Under the pieces are notes generated by a model, which was not told the origin of the DNA, searched no databases, and worked only from the letters and a program-made list of their open reading frames with translations. A program made the translations under genes and the position numbers. Below, in pieces: positions 31,645 to 44,854 of a stretch of DNA of 64,000 nt. The stretch comes from Portulaca oleracea. Its lineage: Eukaryota; Streptophyta; Magnoliopsida; Caryophyllales; Portulacaceae. The first letter of the stretch is position 1. Every line of letters begins with the position of its first letter. The stretch covers positions 9,117,787 to 9,181,786 of the forward strand of contig CM055890.1 of the NCBI GenBank assembly GCA_029582165.1, given 5' to 3'.

Positions 31645-34600
31645 TTAAACCTGTCCAAAGGGGTCATCATCGAACTTATCAGATGCCAAACTGGGAGGTA
31701 AGAACGATCTGTACACACGCTCCATATTGGGATGCTCCTTGAGGCTGTGGCAAGCAACTTCAAGTGCAGTGCATTGGAAGAATCGATAGAATTTCTTTCG
31801 ACAGACAAATGCAAAGATGAGAGTGATTATAGGAAGAGGGATCAGAAGTGGTGTGTAGTGGAATAACTTGCCCCCAAAGTAACCAATCATGGTAAGTTGG
31901 TAGAGCAGAAGAGCAGCTAATATTCTAGTGTGTAGATGAGGCCACATTCTACCATAGCTCTCATAAGACGGAACGTACACTTTCAGTGCCTGGTTCCTGA
32001 GAATAAGCCATCCCAATCCAAAGTAGAGGACACCAAATGGAATTATTATGGGGGCCATCACAGAGTAGCACAGGACAATGGTGATGATCAGCATGTCACC
32101 AGGGACCCTTGTCGAGTATCCAAAGTCTCCAGGAGCCCAGGCTTCTTTTATGTCTGCTTCTGTCTTGCACAAGTACTTTCTTTTGAGATGGTATATGATT
32201 AGTGGGACCAATCTTGATAGCTCCAGGCCATACCCTACAAAGAACCTGTCAACCAAAATTCAGCAGGAAATTAGTTCAGACTTCAGAGTTCAGACAACTG
32301 ACCTTGCTAACAAACAAGATTAATCAATAAATTGTTATTTTGTAGATAATTTATTCAAAAACCTGTTGGTTAATTGCTTACTTGAGAGCGACAAAGGTCA
32401 AGAAGAAGGTTGCACTGCCAGGTAGACTGTCTGCCAGCAGTTTGATGATACCATTTGGATTATGCTCCAATTTCTTGAGTGTAGCGAAAAGGGTCCCACC
32501 AAGAGTCACTCCAAGGAAGACATTGAAAACTGTGAAGTAGAAATACTTGCCTGAAGTTGCCCTGACAGCATGACTCTCAGAAGGAATTCCTTCAGTCTTA
32601 GACAGAAACATGAGTAGCTTTGGCAGCATAGCCAGAAACACTATCAGAGCAATCTGTGGAAGGTAAGCTTCCAAAATAGTTCTAACGGCGCCTATATAGA
32701 GAACTGGCTTTAGAAAGGGAAGGAGTTTCATCAGATTCTCCAGTGTGGTGAATGCAGATATGATCCCAATAGGAATCAAGTAGAAAAGTATGATGAGAGC
32801 AACAAAGAAATATACAAGATACTGTCGAACTTGTCTTTCGTAGTAGTTGAGAGAAAGGTTGCTCCAGATGAGCTGGCGTGGCTCAGGAGCATCCATGACT
32901 GTCCAGGAGTCAACCATGCGCGCATGGAGACTCTGAGCAGCAGAGGCTGCGGTGACTCGGCTGGAGAAGAAAACTAGGGCTGAACACAGTTGTTTGTTTT
33001 GGAGAGTGGCTTTCTGTGCAGCTTCTAACTTTGGGATAAGTTCATTAACCTTCTCACTGCAATACTCTATGGTATCGACCTTTTCACCACATAAACCTAG
33101 CATCCCAATGCGATGAGTTGGTCTCACTCCTTCTGGCTTGGCAACTGTTTTTGATTTTGCATATATTGTTTCTGCGCGTGTTAGCTTCTTCTTGTGTCCC
33201 TCTAGCTCCTCCCATATCTTATTCACCTGTACACCCAAAATAATCACCAATCAAATGCCATATATCGCCTGAACTTCAGCATTCAATTCTTCTCCTTATG
33301 ATGTAAGAGCAAAACACCATGTCGTGATTTGTTTGAAGCCAAAGTAAGGAAATTAAGAGAGAAATTGAGCCAAGCTCAAGTTGTGCTAGGAAAAGTGAGA
33401 AATGAACCAAGAACATTCGAATCCAAGACAGGTTTTCACCGAGTCAAGTTCAACAACACCTCCACAATATACATATGAAAGCATTTTAAGTTTAAAAGAG
33501 TAACTGTAAATTCAAAGCAAAAGGAATCAAATACAGGCTTCAATACTGATCCATGGATGCCCAAATCAACTATAGTTCTGAGCTTAGCATGAAGCATGCC
33601 CTACAGCCCTCCCACAGTGGACCAGCTATTGAGTCAGTTCAAACCCAAATTGACTATCTAGTCCGACCTAAACTCAACTAAGCCCAGCGTAGGGAAAACA
33701 GAACCCAATAATAAGCCTTATCCGAGTGATGCCTGATACTGTGATTAAAAAGAGTGATGGCTGATACAAGTCAAGCTAGCAAAGCCCAGTGGCAAAGAAA
33801 ATAGAAGGGAATGGAATATAAAAGTACCTCTTTATTGTCAGTGACTATCATGGACCTGTAGAATGTCTCTGGATAAATCGCCTTGAAAAAGGAGTCGACC
33901 TGCTCCTTCCTTGTCTCACCTTCAGGAAGAGGAGGTATGTCTCTAACAAGAATGGCAAATTGCTCGGCTCTTACTTCAGAAGACATTAGAGCTTGAGCTC
34001 TTAAGTCAGACACATGTTTGTATGCCTTCCATAATAGGAAATATGTCACCAGTGAAACCCAGTACACGGCTATTAGAAACGCCCACAATCTTGGGCTGTT
34101 TTGCTGCAAGAACAACCATGTGTGGTTAGGCAGACCATTGGGGAAATGTAATCCACTTTCAATGACAAATTTATTGCCTGCTATAGAGCCAGTAATCGAA
34201 GAAGATAGACAAGATCTAAGAATAGGCACTGAAATGGGAATCACAAAATGCATGAAAACCAGATTGTCTGTAATACAGAAGATAGGAGCAATATTCTTGG
34301 CATGAATCCAAGAATGCCCAGTGCCCCTATTCTAACACAGTTTGGGCAGAGACATGTCAGATTCAGAACAGTGTGTGTGCTTAGGGAAGTATCTCCTGCA
34401 AGCCGTAGTTACGATGGACCCAATAAGCCCAGAATAAGGCAACTGAATTCGATCTGCATCCAAGCAGGGTAGACTCAATACCAATCAATCTGAAATTTCC
34501 TTAACTAATGTTGATTGGAATTAGTTGAAAGGCATATGGACAATTTAACAGCAGAACCGAATGTTGAGCAGAATATAAGCTGAACATGAATCAAACTGAG

Positions 34601-37600
34601 TAAAGTTACTAGTTTGCCAGGCTTATGTTTCAGTACTGAACATATTAAGCAAAAATAGGTAATGTGCTGAAGGATAATATCCTTACCCCTACATGTCCCA
34701 TGGACAACTTATCAAGCTCATTGAAAGTTGCTTGGGCAGTGGTATTAGTCCCCGTGCTGGTGGCATTGCTCAACTTGACACTATGGTCAGTGATGGCAAC
34801 AGGAAGAAGAACCGGTAGCAGCAGAAGTCCAGCCAGGACTAAAATTGTCAACACTGTAGAACAAGACTCGCTAATATCAGCACATTCGCTAATAAAAAAT
34901 CTTGTCGTTCATAGTACTTTCAGATGTCAAATACATTGGCATACTGTTGAAGTTAAGAGCCTAGTGCTATAAAGCTTGATTGGCAATATCAGCACATTAG
35001 ATGACAAGGTATCCTGATAATGATTCAAGAATAGAAAATTCACAAGATACAATGGTTTTGTAAGTTCCAACCATTTGTTTGATTGGCTTTATTATCTATG
35101 AACTTGCTATGCTAATTTTCATCACAACGTAATTCTAGTAGTGCTTGGTTAACACACTGTGTAGCTTCATTTTATGATGGCGTAATCCATATATGAATGG
35201 GAAGAAAACTATGAATAGAACTGGAGTAAGATTCTAGAGTCTGATAACTAGATTTTTCTCTTATGCATCCAAGGCACAAATTATCAACAATTTGCTGTTG
35301 TCAATGATCCATAACGGAGAAGGTGTGGTTGATATTACGAATGCAATTCCCTTTAAGGCAGACACCTTCTGAGGGAAGTGGGCACATAAAAGGTTTACTC
35401 CAAGAATTGTGGGATTAGACCTGCTGCTGAGTCGCAGTAGGTGTTGGAGGAAAATCCGCAAACAAAGATTGAAACTTAGAAACAGGCTCTCTTCTCAATC
35501 AGGATACATGGTTTATGTGGCATATAACTAATTTTATAACCTCAACTATTGCTTTTATTAAAAGGTTGGATTGAGGCCAAATGGCCAATCAATTGAAACT
35601 TGTATGGAATACTAATGCTATGGCAAATTTTGAAGGGGTTCTGATGTAAATAAATGCAGAACACTGCAGATCTATCAGCGAGATGGATAAAAGGAACGAT
35701 ATCAGTTTTATTTTTAGGCCAGGAAAGATATCATCAGATAAATTGGATTACTGTGGAATAGAATTCTACTTGATAAATTGGAAATGAATTTTAGGCCTTG
35801 TTAATATCATTATGGACAATGAAAGCCCTTCCTTGAAGATGAGTTACTCTACACTCTGCTGTTGTTGAAGTTAAAATTATCATTATTGTTTCTCTTCAAC
35901 TAGACCAAAAAATAAATAATTAAATATCTATCCCTGCAGTTCAATTCCAGAAAAGATGTCAATTATCATCTTTACAGTTCCATTTCAGAATGGATTTCAA
36001 TTGTACTCTTGCTGACTAAATAAAAATGCCCCGTCTAGAAATGAGTGGTGGAGCTAACTAACGTGCATAAAAAGTATGTGCTTTGCTTTTTATCAAAATA
36101 TAAGATGGACCCCATAACTTTAAATACTAATACAAATCAACCCTATTCAGGGTTAGTTAATTGTTAACATCTTAGATACACCCCTGGGAGTTGACACTGG
36201 CGAGCTTGTAGTTCTGCAAGGTGAAAACTCAAGGGACTGTTTGATATGAATCACAGGGTAATTTTTTTCGAGAAAAATTTTCATGGGAAGTTTTTCATGA
36301 AAAAGATTTTCACGCAAAAGATTTCCTCCCTTAGGCCCCTAAGGGACGTTTTTGGATAAATTTCCCTTAGCCCCCCAAAGGGAAGCTTTCTTTAAAAAAA
36401 AATTAGAAAATAATGAGTCCACCGTAAAGTTTTTCACAGAATTAACCTACATCCAAATATGAGAAAAATAAGTAAATTCGAAAAAATTAACCATTTCCCC
36501 CAAGTTTTTAACCATACACCCTAAAAAAATATCTTCCACCAAACTATGATGACCCACAACATTCATGACACCACGTCTAAAAGAATTGTTGGAGCTGGAA
36601 AAGTTATTCATGTGCCAACTAACGGTAATACCGTTCAAACACTTATCCCCCACCATGTAACACAATCTATGATTCTATTACTGTATATATAAAAATTAGA
36701 CAAACTATAAGCAAGGCTGTAAGCTAGCTGGCTTTCATTAAAGCTCAAACAAACTTTATCTTTCTTTTAAAAAACAACTTCCAAACTTGAAATAAAATAA
36801 ATGAAAACCCTTCCAAACTTGAAATAAAATAAATGAAAACCCTCCTGGAAAAGTGTAAATGAAAAATTAAGAAACTGATTTCACTCGGGAATTGTAGCTG
36901 CCTGCTTAGTAAAAATTTTTTTTTTAAAAAAAAAAACAGCCTTTATTTACGCAACCGATATCAGAGAAGATCAAACATTGACTAGAAAAAGACATACTGG
37001 GTCCTCAGTCTTCATCATAAAAGTGCATGTACAGTAATCATAATTTAATAAAATAAAATATAAACAGACCATCACACAAATAGTATCCACAATTTGGTAG
37101 GGGCCCCAGTCAAACAATTATATTGCCGACGTGGGTATTTAGCTTTAAGCAAGATGGCACATTTGGGATTATAAATGTATTTATCTATCATAATAGAACG
37201 AATTATCCTCTAATTTATGTGAAAATAAGATTTGCTTCCGGCCGACAGTTTGTTCCAATGAATACAATGCGAAAAAAACATGGGCTCCCTTCTCCCATTT
37301 GTTCAGTTTTAATAAAATTTGTTCTATATATTGTTCAATAAATGTGTAGGGTACACAATTATTTTCCAGCTAATTAAGAAGTTGTCTTTCAAGATTTTAA
37401 GCACAGTTTGTGACCAGTGACCACCTTTTTTTTGGTCTTTATCTAAAGTGTCCACGACAGTTTTCAGAGCTGGAGCTATTTTAGATTACTGTAGTCATTA
37501 ACACCTTTCTCTTTTTTTATAGGTAACAACTCACAAAAGACAATACAGGGCAGGAAATGAAACTTAAAATCTTCATATACAGACAGAGCCTCAAATTAAC

Positions 37601-38289
37601 AGCAAGGAAATTAACTAGACTTTCAATTATTATGATTGAGCTTAAATTACAACAAATCATATACTACCTCTGTTCCATAATTATCATTTTTGAAAATCAT
37701 ACATTCAAAATTCAAAAATTTTGACGATAAATTTTGAAAAATACTATCATAATTATTAATATTAATATTATAGAAAACAATTATAGGTCGGAAGAGTGAG
37801 AAACATAAATATTATAAAATCTTCATATAACAATTAATATGGAAAAGAGAGCCAGTAATTGCTAAGAGTCTCCGATTCTCCTTCAGGCTTAAACATAAAT
37901 TATCTGATTTTAGACAAATAATTAAGAAACAATTGTGGCCCAAAATGTAAACTAAAAAGAATCTAGGGAGGAAGTATATAGTGAAGCTGAAAGAGGAAAG
38001 GAGTAAAAGACATTGATTCATAGATACCTGTGCCGAGAAAGACGAAGTAAACAGCAGTATCAACACCAGAGACAGAAACGATGTCGTTTTCAGTAGAGGA
38101 AAGTGCCTCCTTAATCCATGAAAAAGGGTTGCGAGTCCTGGATCCGATATCCAAGCCCTTGAGGATCCGATTGGGGTAGTAAACGACTTCGTTTTCAGGC
38201 TTGGAAGAGAGCCAAGCGAAGATACAGATGAGTATGAGGAATATAATGAAGGAAGTTCCGAGAGAGGTGAGAAACGCACTGAACTCCAT
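31645..38289 (-). CDS. ERD4: ERD4/OSCA3.1-type CSC1-like calcium-permeable channel, five exons
   Basis: The product is a plasma- or endomembrane protein of the OSCA/CSC1 (DUF221, TMEM63-related) family of mechano- and osmosensitive cation channels. It matches the ERD4 (OSCA3.1) branch by its start MEFSAFLTSLGTSFIIF, by YYPNRILKGLD and by RNQALKVYVPSYESYGRMW. Exons on the minus strand: 38289-38028, 34853-34687, 34103-33828, 33226-32382 and 32245-31645. All introns have GT...AG ends and phases fit, giving 716 residues, close to the family's roughly 720. Expected parts in order: an N-terminal membrane segment with a cytoplasmic loop (about 1-180), the cytosolic domain (about 190-345), then the multi-pass channel region (about 350-640, with SGKYFYFTVFNVFLGVTLGG and ATFFLTFVALK). 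There are no stops or frameshifts. Intron 1 is about 3.2 kb and holds MITE-like sequence, and the other introns are 136-601 bp. The start codon is the first in-frame ATG (context AACAATGG). This is the only intact host gene seen. Confidence 0.95.
36228..36530. mobile_element. MITE in intron 1 of the ERD4/OSCA gene (copy 1)
   Basis: The left end GGGACTGTTTGAT and right end AACCATACACCCT are loosely inverted. The interior shares AATAATGAGTCC and ACCTACATCCAAATATGA with a second copy at 39809-40052, which shows that it is a dispersed repeat. It carries no gene. TTTTCC/GGAAAA-rich ends resemble those of the outer element at 21201. Confidence 0.7.
37666..37850. mobile_element. Decayed Stowaway-like repeat in intron 1
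   Basis: The left end CTACCTCTGTTCCATAATTATC resembles the Stowaway end CTCCxTCCGTTCC, and AATTAATATGGAA near 37831 could be the inner part of the opposite end. The outer right end is missing. Only weak support. Confidence 0.35.
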
Positions 38290-38880
38290 TGTTGGTGCTT
38301 GTTTGTGTGGCTAGAATTTGAAATTGAAAAGGGAGTTTGAGGAGGAAGAGCGAGTACTACTTGGGAGGGAGCATGGAGCAGATGATTAGAAGAGTGGTAG
38401 AACCAGAAAGTTGTTTAATTAGTTACGGTACAGTGACTGTGATTGTGACTGTGCTCTGGTCGTTGATGGGTTCCTGCAGTAACCAGGGAGCTTTCCAAGA
38501 GGGGCCGAGCCAGAAGTTAGTTTTGGAATTGGAAGGGGTTTATGTTATGGTGGGTACCAAGAAAAGGAAAATAACCGTTGGAGTTGAGGGACAGGGAGAG
38601 GGAGAGGGAGAGGGAGAGGGAGAGGCAGCCAACAAAAAGACAAGGCAAGGGAAATTAAAGATTCAATGGATGATTGATTTTGTGATAAAAGTTTATAAAT
38701 ACTACTGCTATGCTTATTAGCCGCCCTGTCTCCCCTTTCTTCCTCTTTCAAGGTACCATTGTTTTAGGGCGCTATTCTTACACCTCACAATATCACAAAA
38801 TAAACTTCATCTTAGAGTATGCCTCATGGTTTTTCAAAAAAGAGAAAAAGAGAAAAAAAAAGTATCCCTCATGAAATGAT
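38290..38880 (-). promoter_or_regulatory. Upstream region of the ERD4/OSCA gene
   Basis: Immediately upstream of the start codon (minus strand) lies the probable 5' UTR and promoter. A GGGAGA repeat, six units (about 38589-38625), is the only clear pattern. I cannot assign a TATA box or stress element with confidence. Confidence 0.45.
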
Positions 38881-38886
38881 ACCCTA

Positions 38887-39797
38887 AGAGCAAATGTAAT
38901 GATGATTCAGTTTTTGGAATAAAATTGGTGGTCTCCCCATTCTACATCATCCATCCTTCCTACTTTTTGGAACTTTATTTCATTTGTTTTACAACAATAG
39001 GAACTCATTGCTACTTTTCACATTAAAATATTTATTTGTGGAATCCATTTATCTTAATTTTTTATGTTTGTATTTTTTTTAAGTTTTGTTTAACAATGAT
39101 AAATATTCAAAATATATACTTATTATTTTTTAAAATATAATCAATTTTAAAAATGATATGTAATATGAAATTGAAAATAGTACTCACACCTACATAAAAT
39201 AAAAAATATATTTATTAAAAATCGATGATGTACAATTACACAACTTAAATAAAAACGACGTACAACATATTAATTAAAAATTAACAATTTAAAAACGACT
39301 TAAAAAAACCGAAGACTCACGCGTGGATAAAATTAAAAATAAAAAGTAAAGGACTTAAATGTATAAAGGACCTAAAAACGACTTAATAAAATAAATGACG
39401 GACAACATCACTCCTTTGGTTTGCTGCATTTCTATTCCATATTTCTTCAAAAAAAAAAGTAAAGTGCCCGAATATATATAGATGTTGTATTTTTTTTTTC
39501 AAAAAATAAAAAAATAAAAGTTTCATAGACGCATACTTTTAGCCGAAAAATAAAGTACCTATCCTCCAACTGTGTCTACCCTCCAACAGTTTCATATATA
39601 TTTTATTTTTTTTATTAATTAAGTGGGGCCCACTTCTATCCAAAAAAATAAAAATAAAAAAGAAAATAAAGGTGAAGTTTCGGAATGATGGAGTGATCCT
39701 AATTTTGCTAATCCCAACTTTTCATTTCCCATTGTACTAGCACTTAGGAACTTTGTACATGTTCCAAGGCAGTGATCCTCCCATTGCACATGGTCTA
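38887..39797. mobile_element. Possible 0.9-kb MITE-like element
   Basis: AAGAGCAAATGTAATG on the left and CATTGCACATGGTCT on the right are approximate inverses, similar to the AAGAGCATGTACAATG ends of common plant MITEs. The interior is AT-rich and without genes. No target duplication was identified. Confidence 0.35.
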
Positions 39798-39808
39798 AAT
39801 GTCAACAT

Positions 39809-40052
39809 ATGGGAGTGTTTAATTCGTAGGAACTTCAAGGAAATATTTTTTTGGAAAAAATTTTCATGGGAAAGATTTCTTCGTAGAAAATTTTTATTCC
39901 CTGTAATTTTCCCTACGAAAATGTATGAAATAATGAGTCCCACATAAAGTATCTTCCAAACTCAACCTACATCCAAATATGATGAAAATAAGTTAATATG
40001 AGAAAATTGACTATTTCCTCAAGGGTTTCGACCAACTAAGCACACCTTAAAT
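39809..40052. mobile_element. MITE, second copy of the intron-1 family
   Basis: Shares AATAATGAGTCC and ACCTACATCCAAATATGA, in the same order and spacing, with 36228-36530. Ends are GGGAGTGTTTAATTC and GACCAACTAAGCACACCTT. Non-coding. Confidence 0.7.
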
Positions 40053-40341
40053 TAATTTAAAATTATACATGTACAAATTTGAAATGATTCGAATAGTTTT
40101 TTGTTTTTTTGATGGAATAAATGATTCGAATAGTTTTCATTAAACATATTTGTATTTGTATGATAAATTTTTTAGAATAAAAATTAATTGACACTAAATC
40201 AATTTAAATAAAAGAAATGACACAGTCTATATCTGAATCAGACAAATTGTTCTTATCTGAGTAAAATGAGTCAAAATTATGAGATCTAGCTAATCCCACT
40301 GACAGTATATACAATATAAGGATTTTTTTTTTTTTTTTTTG

Positions 40342-43300
40342 AGGAAAAACGGTAATCTCATTCAACCAAATCAACTTCAACTGAAGGTACAACCTGTGGT
40401 GGGCATGTACCCACCCAAACTTGTTCTAAACCAGAAGGAAAAACCTTAGCCATGTTGTGCGCTGCAGTATTACCATCCCGCTTCACATGACTCCAAGACA
40501 CTAAAATAAAAAAACTACTAAAGTAAATAATGTCATCAATGACTAAATCAATCTCACTGAGGTAGGATTGAAATTGTCTAATCCGCTAAATGATAGCTAG
40601 GTAATCCGACTCTATGATGATATCCCTTTCTTGGAGTCTTCGAGCAGTTTGAAGTCCGGAAAGGCACGCCCTTGCTTCCGCTACTTGCACCGACCACCAT
40701 GCTTTAATTCTTTTTGCAGCAGCCCCCAACACTTTCCCATGTGAGTCCCTTGCAAATGCTCCCGGGCCTATCCATCCTTCTTCCATTATTGCAGCATCAA
40801 CATTGACCTTTACTCTGCCAATCTGTGGCGATTTCCAGGAATTTTGTGACTTTGGACTGCCCTGCTGGTGTCGAATATGTTCTGCTTCATTTGTCTTATT
40901 TAGCTCCTCCACCACAACCTTGGTCCTTGCAACCAGATTTTCCACCTTCGCTTGCTTTTTGTTAAAAACACCGTCATTACGGGCCCTCCCGATCATCCAA
41001 GCCAATGTCATGCTCTTCTGGAGTTCCTCCCTTTGCATGCTATTTTTCCACTGCAACAACAATTCCCCTGGATCACTTGAATTGTCTCGAAGTTGTATTG
41101 CTTTTGGGCATATCAATGTCCACGCACTTTTTGCCAGGCTGCACTCAAACAAGGCATGTTGGACTGTTTCAGCATCCTTGAGACACCAAGGACATACATC
41201 AGATTGCAACATGTGCTTGTATTTTAAATATTCCTTTGTTGGCAAAGAGTTTGTGCAAACCCTCCACCAAAAGTGCTTGGTCTTGGGTAGTAGTGGGGCA
41301 TCCCATAGCACTGGCCAATACCATTCAAATTCATCCAGATTATATGAGGCTCCAAGCAGATATGCAGTTCGTACAGTGAATATTCCTCGAATGTCCAAAG
41401 TCCACATTAATCTGTCTTGCGGCAGTCGGTGAAGTTCGTCAACGAGTGTCATCGGGAGCTTGAAAATACTCATCAGATAAACCCGGATTGCTTGTATTAT
41501 TGCTTTTATCAGAACTTCTTTCCCTCCCTTCGAAATTAAAGTAGTCTTTCCTTCCATCCTTTCAACTTCTTTCCCTCCCCGCGAAGGTTGGAGCTCCAAG
41601 ATATTTTTGATGCTTCTCCACCTTCTTCATTCGCAGCAGTCCCGCCAGTTCTTCTTGTTTCTGTGTGTTTACATTTTTGCTAAAAGACACCTCAGACTTA
41701 TCAAAATTTACAACTTGGCCCGATGCTTGCTCATATTTGTTGAGTATGTCAATTATCTCCAAGCACTCTTGTCTAGTTGCCCTAGCAAAAAGTAAACTGT
41801 CGTCCGCGAAGAAGAGATGTGAGATCTCGGGGCCACCTCTACTTGCCTTTGCCCCATGAAGCTTCCGTCGTTCCACTGCTTGTTTGATCAGATAGGAGAG
41901 GGCCTCTGCTACCAAGATAAACAGATATGGAGATATCGGGTCTCCCTGTCGTAAGCCCCGAGCCGGTTTTACCTCCCCGCATATCTCTCCATTAATGTAA
42001 AAGCTATAGGTCACAGAGGTGACGCAATTCATCACTATTTTTATCCATTCTTCTCTAAAACCCAATCTCAAGAGGACGGCCTGTAAGAAGTGCCATTCGA
42101 CCCTGTCGTACGCTTTGCTCATATCTAACTTCACCGCCATCGTTCCAATCCTCGATCAGGATCTACACTTCATCGTATGGAATACCTCTAAAGCCACCAA
42201 AATGTTATCGGTAATTAGCCTTCCTGGCACAAAACCGCTTTGATTTTGAGATACTGCCTCTGGGAGTACCATCTTGAGCCTGTTCGCGAGGACTTTTGAG
42301 GCTATCTTATATAGAACCGTGCATAAGCTGATGGGTCTGTATTGGAGAATACTTGTTGGCGTCTGTACCTTCGGTATTAAGGTGATGACGGTTCTGTTTA
42401 ACTCATCAAGATGAATCTTACATCCTCACCGACAATGTGCCAGTATGTTTGGTAAAATAATCACATCCCGGTGCCTTTGTTAGATGCATTTGAAATAATG
42501 CTCGTTTTATTTCCTCGGCAGTATACTCCTGGATGAGACTCGTATTCATATCCTCCGAGACTTTTTTAGGGATACATTCTAGCAATTCGTCACACGTCTC
42601 AGAACTCTCGGACTGGAATAGTTGCGAATAATAGGCTTGTATTTCTGTGTTGATGTCATCTTGAGTTTCTGCCCATGACCCGTCTGATCTTTGTAGTCTG
42701 TCTATCTTATTTCTTTGACCCCTCTGTTTGGCTTTATGATGGAAGTAAGCCGTATTCCTGTCTCCATCTTTGATTTCTTTTGATCTTGCTCGCATCACCC
42801 AGAGCTTCTCCTTTTGGACTATTAATTTCTCCAGTTCTGACTCCAATTCTTGCTGCCTGTTGAGCGTCTGCTGGGTTGTTGGCTCCTGCTGCACTTGTTT
42901 CAACTCTTGTTCCAGTAAGCTGATTTTTCGGTCTGTGCTTCCAAATTTATTGGAGCTCCAATTCTTGAGGGTTGTTGCACACGCCCTAGTCTTCTCAAGA
43001 ATCCCTGCCTTTGTGCTTTTCCATGCTTCTGATACTACTTCTTGGCTCTCCGGATCATCAGCCCAAAGTTTTTCAAATCTGAAAGGTCGTCTTGGCTTTC
43101 TTCTCCAATTCGTTGTTGGATCGGTATTCAGAAAAATAGGGAGATGGTCTGATGTGTACTTCGTCAAGGTCTCCACCTTGGCTATGGGCCACATATCATA
43201 CCACTTACTGTTTTCTACAAACCTATCCAGTCGTTCTTTAATACATGAGTCTGCTTTTTTCCCTTTGCCACGTGAACCACGTCCCCTCTGCTCTCAGATC

Positions 43301-43807
43301 ATGTAGATCGCTGTCACTCAAAGCATCTCTGAATTTCTCCATAAGTCTCCATTCCCTAGTCGCTCCTCCCTCCTCCTTTGAGGACAAAATTTCGTTAAAA
43401 TCTCCTCCCACCACAGTGGGGATGTTGGGATCGCTTACTTTGTCTTTAATGAGTTCCCACGTTCTCCATTTGTTTTGGTTCTCCGGCCATCCATATATCC
43501 CCATGAAGCGCATACTTTCCTCGCCCTCCTTCAGATCACCTCTAATGTGATTCTGAGACATATCCAGTAGACTAAAATCAACATCATCTTTCCAGTATAT
43601 CATCAGCCCACCTGATCGTCCTACACTATCCATCCCAAGTACGTTCTTGTAACCAAGCTTCCATTTCAGCCTCTCCATTCGAGCCACTGCCGACATCGTC
43701 TCGGAAAGGAAGATGACGTCGGGGCAAAGCTTTTTGCTCCAAGACTGGAGCGTCTGAACCGCAAGGGGTTTGCCACCTCCCCTGCAGTTCCAACATAGGA
43801 TTTTCAT
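40342..43807 (-). pseudogene. LINE ORF2: endonuclease, reverse transcriptase, RNase H (broken)
   Basis: Starts at 43807 with the AP-type endonuclease MKILCWNCRGGGKPLAVQ, including FLSETM and VVGGDFNEI, and later TSDHLPI, so the catalytic Asn, Glu, Asp and His boxes are visible. A frameshift lies near 43230. The RT follows, with FFADDSLLFARA (about 41780-41815) as the catalytic box and MAVKLDMSKAYDRVEW and ARGLRQGDPISPYLF upstream, after damage near 42140-42420. The cysteine-rich zf-RVT domain (VCPWCLKDAETVQHALFEC) is near 41130-41190. RNase H (VKVNVDAAIMEEGW... IIIESDYLAII) is in 40810-40586, with the tail running into the poly(A). About four lesions prevent translation as one protein. Confidence 0.93.
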
Positions 43808-44854
43808 TGTTGTAGGCGGGGCTGGGAATTTCCAGCCTCCACCTCTGTGATTAATTGTTCCGACTCTTCCTCTAATAACCTGACTTTCCGTTCACCTTCA
43901 TTGAACTTCATAAAGTCTTCTCCTTTCCTTTTGTTATATGTGTCCACCACCATGTCTTCCTGGCTACTTCTCTGCCATATTGTTTCTTTTGAACTCATGG
44001 TGGCCTTCATGTTTACCGTCTCTCCTCGCCCCCATCAGTCTCATGGCACTGTGCTCACCCCTAAGTTCCAATAATTTTCTTTTTTCCTCCAACCATTCCT
44101 CATCTCCTTCTCCCTTGTGCTTCCTCTTTATTGGCAATCCTTTGAGCTTTGGTCCATAAGTCATGTCTTCTATTTGTAAGTTGTCCCTGTACTCCTTGCA
44201 TCCCCTGAAAACATGTCCTATGATTCCACATATGAAACAATAGTCGGGAATTCTGACATATTTCAAAGGTACCCACTTTGGTACTCCATTGATTCTAACT
44301 TTCAGTCCTCGTCTCACAGATTTGGTAATGTCCATATCCACCTTTATCTTCAGATACTTTGAGTGCGTTAACCCATCATCCTCGTCCACATCGATGTATT
44401 TTCCAATGGTATTCCCTATGAATTCTGCAAAAGCCCTTGTCTTCTTCTTCAAAGGTAATTCTGTTATTTTCACCTAAAACCTTGCAGTATCGAAGATTAT
44501 TTCCGATGGTTGTTCGTTCCCTTTTAACTGTTTAAGCAGCAGCATTGCATTGTCGAAGGTCCACGGTCCTTCGTCAAGCACCTTTGCTTTGTCCTCTTCC
44601 GTGAAAAACTGGAAAGAAAAGAGGTTATTGCCCAGCTCCTTCGTCACTACTCCCTGTGCCGGTCTCCATATATTTTTCATAGTTGTCATGAGGGCATCAC
44701 CGTTGAACTTGCACTTGGTATTCAATTTCCCTACTAGGCATAAGGCCACCTGTTGATTGATCTTTGATTCCTCTGGATCCTCGAAATCAATGATCTCTGC
44801 TTCCTCTTCTGTCAAAGTTAGGTTTTTCATCGAGTTTGCAATTTCGAACGCCAT
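43804..44854 (-). pseudogene. LINE ORF1 (DUF4283-type RNA-binding protein with CCHC zinc knuckle)
   Basis: The frame starts at 44854 (MAFEIANSMKNLTLTEEEAE) and contains LVGKLNTKCKFNGDALM and VLDEGPWTFDNAMLLLKQ, the DUF4283 gag-like domain of plant LINE ORF1. After an in-frame TAG at 44474-44476, where Trp is expected (ARF-stop-VKI), it continues to the zinc knuckle YCFICGIIGHVFRGC near 44195-44235. A frameshift near 43990 moves the last part into another frame that ends at 43804 with a charged tail. ORF1 proteins bind element RNA. This copy cannot make a full one. Confidence 0.9.

Noticed and set aside
40803..41432. 209-codon plus-strand open frame
   Set aside because: It is a shadow of the minus-strand LINE ORF2 (RNase H and zf-RVT region).
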